Shown piece after piece: positions 30,934-38,778 of a stretch of DNA of 64,000 bases. The notes under the pieces were generated by a model. The model made no database searches. It saw only the letters and a list, made by a program, of their open reading frames with translations, and had not been told where the DNA came from. The position numbers were made by a program, and so were the translations under genes. How positions within the stretch are numbered: the stretch's first letter is position 1; the number at the start of each line of letters is the position of its first letter. Source of the stretch: Lentzea waywayandensis (GTDB lineage Bacteria; Actinomycetota; Actinomycetes; Mycobacteriales; Pseudonocardiaceae); contig NZ_FOYL01000004.1 of the NCBI RefSeq assembly GCF_900115955.1, positions 496,001-560,000 on the forward strand. The letters are read 5' to 3'.

Positions 30934-31497
30934 GTGTCGGAGACCTTGCAGGCGACCGACGACGTGGAGGCGTCGTCTGACGCCTCGGCCGAGTCCGAGG
31001 TTGCGGCCGAGCCGCAGTCGCAGAGCAAGACCGAAGACCTGCTCGTCCAGGAAGGCGACATCGCAGGTGACTACCTCGAGCGCCTGCTCGACCTGCTCGA
31101 CTACGACGGTGACATCGACCTGGACGTGGAGAGCGGCCGGGCCATCGTCAGCATCGACGGAGGCGAAGACCTCGCCAAGCTGGTGGGCCCCCGAGGCAAC
31201 GTCCTCGAGTCGCTCCAGGAACTCACCCGCCTCGCCGTGCAGCAGGAAACGGGAGTCCGCTCCCGCCTGATGCTCGACATCGCCCAGTGGCGAGCAGGCC
31301 GCCGTGCCGAACTGGCCGAGATGGGCCGCACCACCGCGGAGAAGGTGGCCGCCTCAGGTGAGCGCGCCCGCCTGCACCCGATGACCCCGTTCGAGCGCAA
31401 GGTCGTCCACGACGCCGTTGCCTCGGTCGCGGGCGTGCACAGCGAGAGCGAGGGTGAGGAGCCGCAGCGGCGGGTCATCATCTTCCCCAAGCCCTGA
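30934..31497 (+). CDS. jag: Jag/KhpB-type RNA-binding protein (KH and R3H domains)
   Basis: A 187-residue protein. After an acidic N-terminus comes a KH domain with LVGPRGNVLESLQELTRLAV, then an R3H domain with ARLHPMTPFERKVVHDAVA. Jag/KhpB binds RNA and in Gram-positive bacteria affects cell elongation and division. GTG 30934 is fixed by GAGAGGAG 5 bases upstream; an upstream in-frame ATG is less likely. In most relatives rsmG follows closely; here a terminator and about 1.4 kb of repeats intervene. Confidence 0.92.
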   Translation: MSETLQATDDVEASSDASAESEVAAEPQSQSKTEDLLVQEGDIAGDYLERLLDLLDYDGDIDLDVESGRAIVSIDGGEDLAKLVGPRGNVLESLQELTRLAVQQETGVRSRLMLDIAQWRAGRRAELAEMGRTTAEKVAASGERARLHPMTPFERKVVHDAVASVAGVHSESEGEEPQRRVIIFPKP

Positions 31498-31514
31498 CGG
31501 CTTCGCTTTCACTC

Positions 31515-31550
31515 ACGGCCCCTGGTTCCCGCCGGAACCAGGGGCCGTTT
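31515..31550 (+). terminator. Intrinsic terminator after jag
   Basis: A perfect 15-bp stem, ACGGCCCCTGGTTCC (31515-31529) with 31534-31548, 4-base loop, followed by TT. It closes the rpmH operon and isolates rsmG-parAB from it. Confidence 0.88.
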
Positions 31551-31750
31551 GCTGTCCCAGGCGAGACGAGCACGGACGGAGCGCCGCAGGCGAAGAGCTC
31601 GCCTCGGGCAGGACGGGCAGCGGCCACCACAGGAACGGCTCGAGAACCCGCTGACATCGAAGCGCAGTGATGGCGCGCGGCATCCGTTGGCGACATGTCG
31701 ACACGACGCGATGACGCCAAGGATGAGTCCCGCTCCCCCGCGCGGTCAGG

Positions 31751-31876
31751 GCAACGGCGAAGCCGAGCCTCCCCTACCGCCAACCGCAACGGCGAAGCCG
31801 AGCCGTCCCTCCACACTCGACGGGCAACGGCGAAGCCAAGCCACCCTGCCGGCAACCGCAATGGCGAAGCCGAGCC
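31751..31876. repeat. Four copies of a 19-bp repeat at about 35-bp period
   Basis: GCAACGGCGAAGCCGAGCC starts at 31751 and 31786, with variants at 31824 (one change) and 31858 (one change). Spacers of 15-19 bases differ. No convincing gene covers the region 31551-31900. Confidence 0.75.
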
Positions 31877-31924
31877 GTGTGAACCAAGGCCTGCCGGTCA
31901 AGCGGTGATGACGCAACCACCCCG

Positions 31925-32049
31925 GCGATTGGGGCTTTACCTTGAGTGGGCGGGATGCTCCCCTCATGGGCACGGCCGGGCGCTTTTCAGCCCGGCCTTT
32001 TCCGGCCGTCCAGCATCCCGCCAGAGGCTCAAGGTCAAGCCCCAATCGC
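31925..32049. repeat. 125-bp imperfect inverted repeat with an inner hairpin
   Basis: The left arm begins GCGATTGGGGCTTTACCTTG and continues through GGCGGGATGCT. The right arm is its imperfect complement, AGCATCCCGCC through GGTCAAGCCCCAATCGC. Inside, GGCCGGGC (31974-31981) pairs with GCCCGGCC (31990-31997), followed by TTTT. It may be a small mobile palindromic element or a structured RNA. Confidence 0.7.
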
Positions 32050-32164
32050 TATCGACGCGAAGCGGCGATGACCGGCACCGGCTCGGTACTGCCTGCCCGG
32101 CCACCCTCGCAAGGTGACTGTCCGCCCGGCAGGTGACCGCTCCGCTGGAACGTGACAAGCCAAC

Positions 32165-32288
32165 GCAAGCCGACCCGCACGCAAGCCGACCGACCCGCAC
32201 GCAAGCCGACCGACCCGCACGCAAGCCGACCGACCCGCACGCACGCCGACCGACCCGCACGCACGCCGACCCGCACGCACGCCAACCG
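32165..32288. repeat. Tandem repeat, 20-bp unit
   Basis: The unit GCAAGCCGACCGACCCGCAC occurs three times exactly (32181-32240), then once as GCACGCCGACCGACCCGCAC, with 16-bp shortened units at both ends and a degenerate last unit. It ends 20 bases before a parS site. No gene is supported here. Confidence 0.85.
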
Positions 32289-32307
32289 CCCCCGAGCCAA
32301 GCCGACT

Positions 32308-32321
32308 GTTCCACGTGAAAC
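32308..32321. promoter_or_regulatory. parS: parS site
   Basis: GTTCCACGTGAAAC preceded by T: matches the parS core GTTTCACGTGAAAC with one change that is tolerated in the B. subtilis-type consensus. It lies about 2.3 kb upstream of parB. Confidence 0.8.
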
Positions 32322-32326
32322 CCCGA

Positions 32327-32836
32327 CTACTCCCGAGCCGCCCACCAAGCACCCAGCCACTCCCGCTGCGCCGCCGTGTCCGGCACCGGAAACCCCCGAG
32401 CCTCGGCGATCAGCCTCCACGCCGACTCAGGCTCCACCCCATCCATCCCCAGCAACAACCCAGCCAACAACGACGACCGCCCGATCCCGGCCCAGCAGTG
32501 GAACACCACATGCGCCCCACTCAAATACAGCGAGTGCAGCGGCCGGACAACAGCGCCAGCCGACGCCACGTCCGGCACCGAGCGGTCCTCGATCGGGAAG
32601 CACACGTACCGCAGCCCGGCGGCCACCACCACCCGCTCCTCGTCCACCAGATCGCACTCGGCCCGCTCGGAGTCGGTCTGGGCGGACACGAGCACGTCCA
32701 CCCCAAGCCGACGCAGCTCGCGAATCTTGCCCTCCAAATAAACGCCGCCGGCCGGGTGACCCATCGTGGAAACGGCGCCGGGACCCGGCCGAGCGACGGT
32801 GTAGAGCATCGGACGCAACTTTCCCCCAAGTTTCAC
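32327..32836 (-). CDS. Dual-specificity/tyrosine-type cysteine phosphatase
   Basis: A protein of up to 169 residues with the complete CX5R active site HCWAGIGRSSLLAG and a preceding general-acid-region loop (FPIEDRSVPD). This identifies a small DSP/PTP fold phosphatase; substrate unknown, either phosphoprotein or another phosphate ester. The annotated GTG (32836) lies within a parS palindrome; ATG nine codons in, starting MLYTVARPGPG, is a reasonable alternative with GGGGGA upstream. It is divergent from rsmG-parAB and sits in a repeat-rich insertion between jag and rsmG, so it looks like an accessory gene. Its 3' end lies 5 bases from another parS site. Confidence 0.78.
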   Translation of the reverse strand: MKLGGKLRPMLYTVARPGPGAVSTMGHPAGGVYLEGKIRELRRLGVDVLVSAQTDSERAECDLVDEERVVVAAGLRYVCFPIEDRSVPDVASAGAVVRPLHSLYLSGAHVVFHCWAGIGRSSLLAGLLLGMDGVEPESAWRLIAEARGFPVPDTAAQREWLGAWWAARE

Positions 32837-32843
32837 GTGAAAC
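32830..32843. promoter_or_regulatory. parS: parS site overlapping phosphatase start
   Basis: An exact GTTTCACGTGAAAC palindrome. It contains the candidate GTG start codon of the divergent phosphatase gene, so ParB binding could affect that gene. Confidence 0.9.
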
Positions 32844-32942
32844 GGCGCTCAGGATTTGGCAGAGCGCACGGTCGATCCGTCATGATGGTGCCCTGGCATT
32901 CGCCAGCTTTTCCACCGGCCGCCGGAACGTCGCCGCCGCGTG

Positions 32943-32956
32943 GTTTCACGTGAAAC
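32943..32956. promoter_or_regulatory. parS: parS site upstream of rsmG
   Basis: An exact GTTTCACGTGAAAC, 100 bases after the previous exact site and 17 bases before the rsmG ATG. It also includes an in-frame GTG that could be an alternative rsmG start. Confidence 0.9.
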
Positions 32957-32973
32957 GCTCACGGACGGAGAAC

Positions 32974-33621
32974 ATGGCCGGGGAGTTGCCCGACAACGCG
33001 AAGCTCGTCTTCGGTGAGCACGTTGAGCGTGCCGCCGAGTTCGTCAGGCTCCTGGAGGAGCACGGCGTGGAGCGCGGACTTATCGGTCCTCGTGAAGTCG
33101 AGAAGATTTGGGATCGGCACGTGCTCAACTCGGCAGTGATCGAGGAGCTGTTCGAACCCAACGAACGTGTCGTCGACGTGGGCTCAGGCGCCGGGCTGCC
33201 GGGGGTGCCGCTCGCCATTGCGCGGCCCGACCTGAGGATCACGCTTCTTGAGCCGATGGCTCGCCGCATCGCGTGGCTGGAGGAAGTGAAGGAACGGCTC
33301 CAGCTCGACAACGTGACGGTCCTCCGCGGGCGTGCGGAGGAAGGACCGATTCGCAAGCAGTTGTTGAACTGCGATGCCGCCACCGCGAGGGCGGTGGCTC
33401 CGCTGGAGAAGCTGACGAAGTGGTGCCTCCCGCTCCTCAGGGGCGGCGGACGGATGGTCGCGCTCAAGGGCGAGCGTGCGCAGGAGGAGTTGGAACGCGA
33501 CGGCGCGGCGGTGCTCAAAGCTGGGGGCGCCAACGCCAAGGTCGTCGTCGTGGGAGCGGACGTACTTGAGGTGCCTACGACGGTGCTCATCGTGGAGCGC
33601 CAGACGCGGAGGGATCGGTGA
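32974..33621 (+). CDS. rsmG: 16S rRNA (guanine-N7) methyltransferase RsmG
   Basis: A 215-residue SAM-dependent methyltransferase that modifies 16S rRNA near G527. Motif I is VVDVGSGAGLPGVPLAIARP, followed by ITLLEPMARRIAWLEE; RAVAPLEKLTKWCLPLL is the family's second half. ATG 32974 has GGAG only 3 bases upstream; GTG 32950 inside parS would add eight residues. The stop overlaps the parA GTG by 4 bases. Known as gidB; loss gives low-level streptomycin resistance in other bacteria. Confidence 0.95.
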   Translation: MAGELPDNAKLVFGEHVERAAEFVRLLEEHGVERGLIGPREVEKIWDRHVLNSAVIEELFEPNERVVDVGSGAGLPGVPLAIARPDLRITLLEPMARRIAWLEEVKERLQLDNVTVLRGRAEEGPIRKQLLNCDAATARAVAPLEKLTKWCLPLLRGGGRMVALKGERAQEELERDGAAVLKAGGANAKVVVVGADVLEVPTTVLIVERQTRRDR

Positions 33622-34592
33622 GCGTGTATCCGGAGTTCCAGGCCGCCGATGTTCCACGTGAAACGAAGCCCTCCAAACCCAAAGCCAAGCCGACCAACAA
33701 CGGAGATGACAGCGCCGTGGTGTGGACCCCGATTGCAGAAGAGGCGGCTCGTGCGGCAAGCGTGCTGCACCCCGACGAGTCCCTGCTCCCCCGCCCGACC
33801 CATCGCCGGGTGATGACCGTCGCCAACCAGAAGGGTGGCGTCGGCAAGACGACGAGCACGGTGAACCTCGCCGCGGCTCTCGCCATTCACGGGCTCAAGA
33901 CGCTCGTGATCGACCTCGACCCGCAGGGCAACGCCAGCACGGCGCTCTCGGTCGAGCACCGCAGCGGCACGCCGTCCGTCTACGAGGTGTTGATCGGCGA
34001 GATCTCCATCGCCGAGGCGGCTCAGGTCAGCCCGACGTCGCCGAACCTCTTCTGCGTGCCCGCGACGATCGACCTCGCCGGCGCCGAGATCGAGCTCGTC
34101 TCGATGGTGGCCCGCGAGTCGCGGCTCAAGGAGGCGCTCTCCCCCGAGGCACTCGACGCGTTGCAGCCCGACTACGTCTTCATCGACTGCCCGCCGAGCC
34201 TCGGCCTGCTGACCGTCAACGCGATGGTCGCGGCCCAGGAAGTCCTCATCCCGATCCAGTGCGAGTACTACGCGCTGGAGGGGCTGAGCCAGCTGCTGCG
34301 CAACATCGAGCTCGTGCAGCAGCACCTCAACCCCGACCTGTCGATCTCCACGATCCTCCTCACGATGTACGACGGCCGCACGAAGCTCGCGGACCAGGTG
34401 ACCAGTGAGGTGCGTGGCCACTTCGGCGACGTCGCCCTCAAGACCGTGATTCCGCGCAGCGTGAAGGTCTCCGAGGCACCAGGATTCGGGCAGACGGTGT
34501 TGACGTACGACCCGGGCTCGCGCGGTTCGATGAGCTACCTCGACGCCGCCAAGGAGATCGCGATCCGCGGGGCCAAGAAGGAGGGCGCATGA
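33618..34592 (+). CDS. parA: Chromosome partitioning ATPase ParA/Soj
   Basis: A 324-residue deviant Walker ATPase with [34 protein letters not shown] and [16 protein letters not shown]. About 65 residues precede the ATPase core and contain VPRET, whose codons form a parS site. It moves ParB-bound origins, and in actinobacteria interacts with polar DivIVA/Wag31 or Scy. GTG start overlapping rsmG; parB overlaps as ATGA, so the three are one unit. Confidence 0.97.
   Translation: MSVYPEFQAADVPRETKPSKPKAKPTNNGDDSAVVWTPIAEEAARAASVLHPDESLLPRPTHRRVMTVANQKGGVGKTTSTVNLAAALAIHGLKTLVIDLDPQGNASTALSVEHRSGTPSVYEVLIGEISIAEAAQVSPTSPNLFCVPATIDLAGAEIELVSMVARESRLKEALSPEALDALQPDYVFIDCPPSLGLLTVNAMVAAQEVLIPIQCEYYALEGLSQLLRNIELVQQHLNPDLSISTILLTMYDGRTKLADQVTSEVRGHFGDVALKTVIPRSVKVSEAPGFGQTVLTYDPGSRGSMSYLDAAKEIAIRGAKKEGA
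33651..33664. promoter_or_regulatory. parS: parS site within parA
   Basis: GTTCCACGTGAAAC, one change from the exact core and the same variant as at 32308. It lies in codons 12-16 of parA. Confidence 0.8.
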
Positions 34593-35548
34593 CGGAGCAG
34601 CGCAAGGGCGGACTCGGGCGCGGCCTGGCCGCACTCATCCCGCAGGGTCCGCCTGCCGGTGCACCCAGCACCATCCGGCCCGCCGTGGCCGGTAACGGGG
34701 CCAAGGCCCAGCAGCCGATCGGTGAAGTGGCGGGGGCGGTGTACCGCGAGATCGCGGTCACCGCGATCCGGACGAACGCCAAGCAGCCGCGCCAGGTGTT
34801 CGACCAGGATGCGATCGACGAGCTCTCGTTCTCCATCAAGGAGTTCGGGCTCATGCAGCCGATCGTGGTCCGCGAGCTCACCGCGGACACCTTCGAGCTC
34901 GTCATGGGCGAGCGCCGGTGGCGGGCCACGCAGCAGGCCGGGCTCAAGACGATCCCGGCCATCGTGCGGCAGACCGCCGACGACGTCATGCTGCGCGACG
35001 CGCTGCTGGAGAACATCCACCGCGTCCAGCTCAACCCGCTCGAAGAAGCGTCGGCCTACCAGCAGCTGCTGGAGGAGTTCGGCGTGACGCACGAGGAACT
35101 CGCCGACCGCATCGGCCGCAGCCGTCCCGTCGTCACGAACACCATCCGGCTGCTGAAGCTCCCCCTCGCCGTCCAGCGACGGGTCGCGGCGGGCGTGCTG
35201 AGCGCCGGGCACGCACGGGCACTTCTCGGTCTGGACGACGCGGGAGCGCAGGAGGACCTCGCGGCACGGATCATCGCCGAGGGCATGTCGGTCCGCGCGA
35301 CCGAAGAAGCGGTCACGATCGCCAAGAACGAGAAGCCGGCGAAGCCGAAGCAGGCTCCTCGCAAGCAGCTGCACGCGCCCGGTCTCCAGGAGCTCGCCGA
35401 GCGCCTCTCGGACAACTTCGACACCCGCGTGAAGGTCGAACTCGGGCAGCGAAAAGGCCGGATCGTGGTCGAATTCGGGTCAGTTGATGATCTTCAAAGG
35501 ATCATCGGCATGATGAGCCCAGAAACGACAATTCGGACATCGGAGTAG
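34589..35548 (+). CDS. parB: Chromosome partitioning CTPase ParB
   Basis: A 319-residue protein that binds parS and spreads as a CTP-dependent clamp. The N-terminus [13 protein letters not shown] is the usual ParA-contacting peptide; the CTPase fold has [13 protein letters not shown] and [13 protein letters not shown]; a helix-turn-helix (about 150-185, [18 protein letters not shown]) reads parS; the C-terminus dimerises. ATGA overlap with parA. Its sites lie within this cluster at 32308-33664 and possibly at 36929 and 54037. Confidence 0.97.
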   Translation: MTEQRKGGLGRGLAALIPQGPPAGAPSTIRPAVAGNGAKAQQPIGEVAGAVYREIAVTAIRTNAKQPRQVFDQDAIDELSFSIKEFGLMQPIVVRELTADTFELVMGERRWRATQQAGLKTIPAIVRQTADDVMLRDALLENIHRVQLNPLEEASAYQQLLEEFGVTHEELADRIGRSRPVVTNTIRLLKLPLAVQRRVAAGVLSAGHARALLGLDDAGAQEDLAARIIAEGMSVRATEEAVTIAKNEKPAKPKQAPRKQLHAPGLQELAERLSDNFDTRVKVELGQRKGRIVVEFGSVDDLQRIIGMMSPETTIRTSE

Positions 35549-35588
35549 GCCCATAGGATCACCCACGGGCCTTATGTCACGGTGACGA

Positions 35589-35622
35589 TGACGCCCCGCA
35601 TCCAATCGGATACGGGGCGTCA
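35589..35622. terminator. Hairpin terminator after parB
   Basis: TGACGCCCCG (35589-35598) pairs with CGGGGCGTCA (35613-35622), 14-base loop, between convergent parB and the Ddl-like gene. Only a weak T-rich tail (CCTATTTG) on the parB side. Confidence 0.75.
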
Positions 35623-35660
35623 CCTATTTGTCGATCAGTCCGCGCGGACTTTCGGGCCAC

Positions 35661-36605
35661 TCAGCGAGCGACAGCGCGCTCGATCAACCCGGCGTAGATC
35701 TCACCCAACGACTGCCCCGCCGCCTCGACCGCCATCGGCAGGAGCGACGTCTCGGTCAGCCCCGGCGACACGTTCACTTCGAGGAAGTAGACGGTCCCGT
35801 CCTCGGCCACGATGGCGTCGGTCCGCGACACGTCCCGCAGCCCGAGCAGCCGGTGCGCCGCGACCGCGAGCTCCCCGACCGACTTCGCGGCAGCCGCGTC
35901 CAACCGAGCTGGCGCGTGGAAGTCCGTCAGCCCCGCGGTGTACCGGGCGGTGTAGTCGTAGACCCCGGTCTCCGGAACGATCTCGACGGCCGGCAGCGCG
36001 TACGGCCCGTCCGGACCGTCGACCACCGCGACCGCCACCTCCACGCCGGAGATGAACTGCTCGGCCAGAACGGTGTCGCCGTACGCCAGGCACCCGACCA
36101 TCGCCGGCGGCAGTTCGGCGGCGTCCCGGACGACCTGAGCGCCCAGCGCCGACCCGCCCTGGTCCGGCTTCAGCATCAACGGCAGTCCCAGCGTCGAGAC
36201 CATCGCGTCGAGCACCGGCTTGGCACCCAGTTCCCGGAACGTCGCGTGCGGCAGCACGATCCACTCCGGCGTCGTCAGGCCGGCGCGGGCGAGCTCGGCC
36301 TTCGCGGTCGGCTTGTCCCACGCCCTCCGGCACGCCCGCGAGTCGGTGCCCACGTACGGGACACCGAACATCTCGAGGATTGCCTGCACCGAACCGTTCT
36401 CGCCCTCACCCCCGTGCAGGGCGACGACGACGGCGTCCGGGCGGTGGTCCCGAAGACGTGTCAGCAGAGACGCGTCGGCGTCCCACTCCTCCACCGTCAC
36501 GCCCACCGACCGCAGCGCAGCCGACAGGCGGCGGCCGGAGCGGATCGAGACCTCGCGTTCGTGGGAGAGCCCACCGGACAGCACAGCGACCATTCGGTCA
36601 GCCAC
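35661..36605 (-). CDS. D-alanine--D-alanine ligase-like ATP-grasp enzyme
   Basis: A 314-residue ATP-grasp ligase. Typical Ddl motifs are VLSGGLSHEREVSIRSG, LHGGEGENGSVQ, KPDQGGSALG and EVNVSPGLTETSLLP. It probably makes the D-Ala-D-Ala end of peptidoglycan stems, but such ddl-like genes near parB often coexist with a longer ddl elsewhere, so the exact substrate (D-Ala, D-Lac, D-Ser or other) is open. GTG 36605 with GGAG 7 bases upstream. Follows the aminotransferase by 20 bases, so the two are probably one operon. Confidence 0.82.
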   Translation of the reverse strand: MADRMVAVLSGGLSHEREVSIRSGRRLSAALRSVGVTVEEWDADASLLTRLRDHRPDAVVVALHGGEGENGSVQAILEMFGVPYVGTDSRACRRAWDKPTAKAELARAGLTTPEWIVLPHATFRELGAKPVLDAMVSTLGLPLMLKPDQGGSALGAQVVRDAAELPPAMVGCLAYGDTVLAEQFISGVEVAVAVVDGPDGPYALPAVEIVPETGVYDYTARYTAGLTDFHAPARLDAAAAKSVGELAVAAHRLLGLRDVSRTDAIVAEDGTVYFLEVNVSPGLTETSLLPMAVEAAGQSLGEIYAGLIERAVAR

Positions 36606-36625
36606 AGCACAACTCCAAAGAAAGA

Positions 36626-37942
36626 TCAGGCGGTGTCAGGCGAGGGGGTCTGCGGGCCGGACAGCTGACGGCCCGGCGTCGCCCCGAAGGTCGCGGCCAG
36701 CTGCATCTCGTCCTCGATGACGTTCGCCAGGCGGCGGACGCCCTCACGGATGCGCTCCGGCGTCGGGTAGCAGTACGAGATCCGCAGCTGCCGGGAGCCG
36801 AAGCCGTCCGCGTAGAAGCCGGTACCGGACGCGTAGGCCACACGGGCCGTCACGGCGCGGGGCAGCATCGCCTTCGTGTCGATGCCCTCCGGCACCGTCA
36901 CCCAGACGTAGAAGCCGCCATCCGGAATGTTCCACGTGGAACCTTGCGGCATGTGCTGCTCGAGAGCCGAGATCGCCGCGTCCCGGCGTTCCCGGTACGC
37001 CTCTCGGTACGTCTTGATCTGACCCTTCCAGTCCTGCGTCGACAGGTACCGGGACACGATCATCTGGTTCAGGGTCGGCGGGCACAGCGTGGCCGACTCG
37101 GCGGCCAGCACCAGCTTCTCGCGCACCGCGTGCGGCGCCAGCACCCAGCCGACCCGCAGGCCGGCCGCGAACGTCTTCGAGAACGACCCGAGGTACACGA
37201 CGTTGTCCGGGTCCATCGACCGCAGCGCCGGGTACGTCTGGCCGTCGAACCCGAGCAGTCCGTACGGGTTGTCCTCCACGACCAGCACGCCGTAGGTCCG
37301 GCAGATCTCCAGGATCTCGGCCCGCCGCGACACCGCCAGCGTCACGCCGGCCGGGTTGTGGAAGTTCGGGATCGTGTAGAGGAACTTGACCCGCTGCCCG
37401 GCGCGCTTGCAAGCCTCCAGGGCCTCGCGCAGCAACGACGGCACCAGCCCGTCAGCGTCCATCGCGACGTGCACGACCTGAGCCTGGTACGCCGTGAACG
37501 AGCCGAGAGCACCCACGTAGGAGGGGCCCTCCGCGATGACCACGTCACCGGGGTCGCAGAAGATCCGGGTGACCATGTCGAGGCCCATCTGCGAGCCGAC
37601 GGTCACCACCACGTCGTCCGGGTGGCCGTTGATGCCTTCCAGCGCCATGACGTCGCAGATCTGCTCGCGCAGCAACGGAACACCGTGCGCCGAGCCGTAC
37701 TGCAGCGCCACCAGACCGTCGGTGGCCACGAGCTGACCGATCTCCGCGGACAGCGACTCCAGAGGCAGTGCGGCCAGGTGCGGCATGCCGCCGGCCAGCG
37801 ATACGACCTCCGGTCGGGATGCCACTGCGAAGAGTGCCCGGATCTCCGATGCCGTCATCCCTGCCGTGCGCGCTGCGTAGCGGCGGAGGTGGGGGTCAAG
37901 GCTTCTGGGGCCCTGCTTCGCGGGCTGTCCGGGCACAGTCAT
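36626..37942 (-). CDS. PLP-dependent aminotransferase, class I/II (fold type I)
   Basis: A 438-residue enzyme. The PLP lysine is in LGSFSKTFAAGLRVGW; other fold-type I marks are NFHNPAGVTL, VVEDNPYGLLGFDG and the C-terminal Arg in RQLRISYCYPTPE. It resembles the MocR-catalytic-domain or 2-aminoadipate aminotransferase subgroup, but without a DNA-binding domain. Substrate unknown; co-transcription with a Ddl-like ligase hints at amino-acid supply for the wall, which is only inference. ATG start. A palindromic parS-like site is embedded at 36929. Confidence 0.85.
   Translation of the reverse strand: MTVPGQPAKQGPRSLDPHLRRYAARTAGMTASEIRALFAVASRPEVVSLAGGMPHLAALPLESLSAEIGQLVATDGLVALQYGSAHGVPLLREQICDVMALEGINGHPDDVVVTVGSQMGLDMVTRIFCDPGDVVIAEGPSYVGALGSFTAYQAQVVHVAMDADGLVPSLLREALEACKRAGQRVKFLYTIPNFHNPAGVTLAVSRRAEILEICRTYGVLVVEDNPYGLLGFDGQTYPALRSMDPDNVVYLGSFSKTFAAGLRVGWVLAPHAVREKLVLAAESATLCPPTLNQMIVSRYLSTQDWKGQIKTYREAYRERRDAAISALEQHMPQGSTWNIPDGGFYVWVTVPEGIDTKAMLPRAVTARVAYASGTGFYADGFGSRQLRISYCYPTPERIREGVRRLANVIEDEMQLAATFGATPGRQLSGPQTPSPDTA
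36929..36942. promoter_or_regulatory. Possible parS variant in aminotransferase gene
   Basis: GTTCCACGTGGAAC is a perfect palindrome with both arms changed from the exact parS core (two changes). Weaker than the four sites near parA. Confidence 0.45.
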
Positions 37943-38076
37943 GTGGGACTCCTGTATAGGAAATGTCCCGAGCGAGTGTAACCGTCGTCCCGTTCAGGGC
38001 ACGCGCCTTCCGGGTTCCGTCACATTCGCCTACCCTCGTATGGGTTCACTGTGTGTGTTAACGGGTGGAGGTTGGG

Positions 38077-38709
38077 GTGTCCCGTCGCGTCGTGGGCGTC
38101 ACGCTGGACAACCTGGAGCATCTCTCCAAGCACAGCAGGACGTGCGTTTTCTGGGAACTGGCCCCTCACCTGCGAGAACAGGCTGAGGAATACGGCGACA
38201 CCGAGTTCGAGAAGGAAGCCTGGGTCTCCAGCGTCCTGCTCGAGTGGGGTTCGTGCGGTCGCATGATCTACTGCGACGGCATCCCCGCTGGTTCGGTCTT
38301 CTACGCACCACCGGCCGCCGTTCCGCGCAGCGCCGCCTTCCCCACCTCTCCGGTGAGCCCGGACGCGGTCCTCATGACGTCGCTGGACGTTCTCCCGGAG
38401 TTCCGAGGGGGAGGACTCGCGCGCGTGCTCGTGCAGGCCGTGGCGAAGGACCTGACCCGTCGTGGCGTGAAGGCCATCGAGGCGTTCGGCGACATGCGCC
38501 CGGACGACGAAGAGTCGAGTTGCGTCACGCCCGCGGAGTTCCTCACGAGCGTCGGTTTCAAGACCGTGCGCCCGCACCCGCGCTGGCCGCGGTTGCGCCT
38601 GGAACTGCGCAGCGCCATCACGTGGAAGGAAGACGTCGAGGCAGCTCTCGAACGACTTCTCAACAGCGTCACCGTCTCCACCGCGGAACCGAGCTTCCGC
38701 CCGGTCTGA
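38077..38709 (+). CDS. GNAT-family acetyltransferase (Rv3916c type)
   Basis: A 210-residue protein. The acetyl-CoA motif is visible in LDVLPEFRGGGLARVLVQAV, followed by the GNAT beta-bulge and FLTSVGFKTVRPHPRWPRLRLEL. It starts with a short Cys-containing region (HSRTCVFWELAPH) seen in the family next to cwlM in actinobacteria. Substrate unknown. GTG 38077 with GGAGG 5 bases upstream. It converges on cwlM across a strong bidirectional terminator. Confidence 0.8.
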   Translation: MSRRVVGVTLDNLEHLSKHSRTCVFWELAPHLREQAEEYGDTEFEKEAWVSSVLLEWGSCGRMIYCDGIPAGSVFYAPPAAVPRSAAFPTSPVSPDAVLMTSLDVLPEFRGGGLARVLVQAVAKDLTRRGVKAIEAFGDMRPDDEESSCVTPAEFLTSVGFKTVRPHPRWPRLRLELRSAITWKEDVEAALERLLNSVTVSTAEPSFRPV

Positions 38710-38715
38710 GACAGC

Positions 38716-38753
38716 GAAAAGGCCCCCTCGCCGGCAGCGAGGGGGCCTTTTTC
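38716..38753. terminator. Bidirectional intrinsic terminator
   Basis: A 16-bp stem, GAAAAGGCCCCCTCGC (38716-38731) with GCGAGGGGGCCTTTTTC (38737-38753). A-run on one side and T-run on the other, so it serves both the GNAT gene and cwlM. Confidence 0.93.
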
Positions 38754-38778
38754 GTCAGTCAGCGGCAGAGCCGGAGAA

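Noticed and set aside
31751..31876. CRISPR-like array
   Set aside because: Repeats are only 19 bp and imperfect, spacers only 15-19 bp, four copies, and no cas genes anywhere in the window.
31549..32352. Several open frames on both strands through the repeat region between jag and the phosphatase gene
   Set aside because: They are Arg/Pro/Ala-rich products of repeats, have no ribosome sites or recognisable motifs, and overlap each other on both strands.
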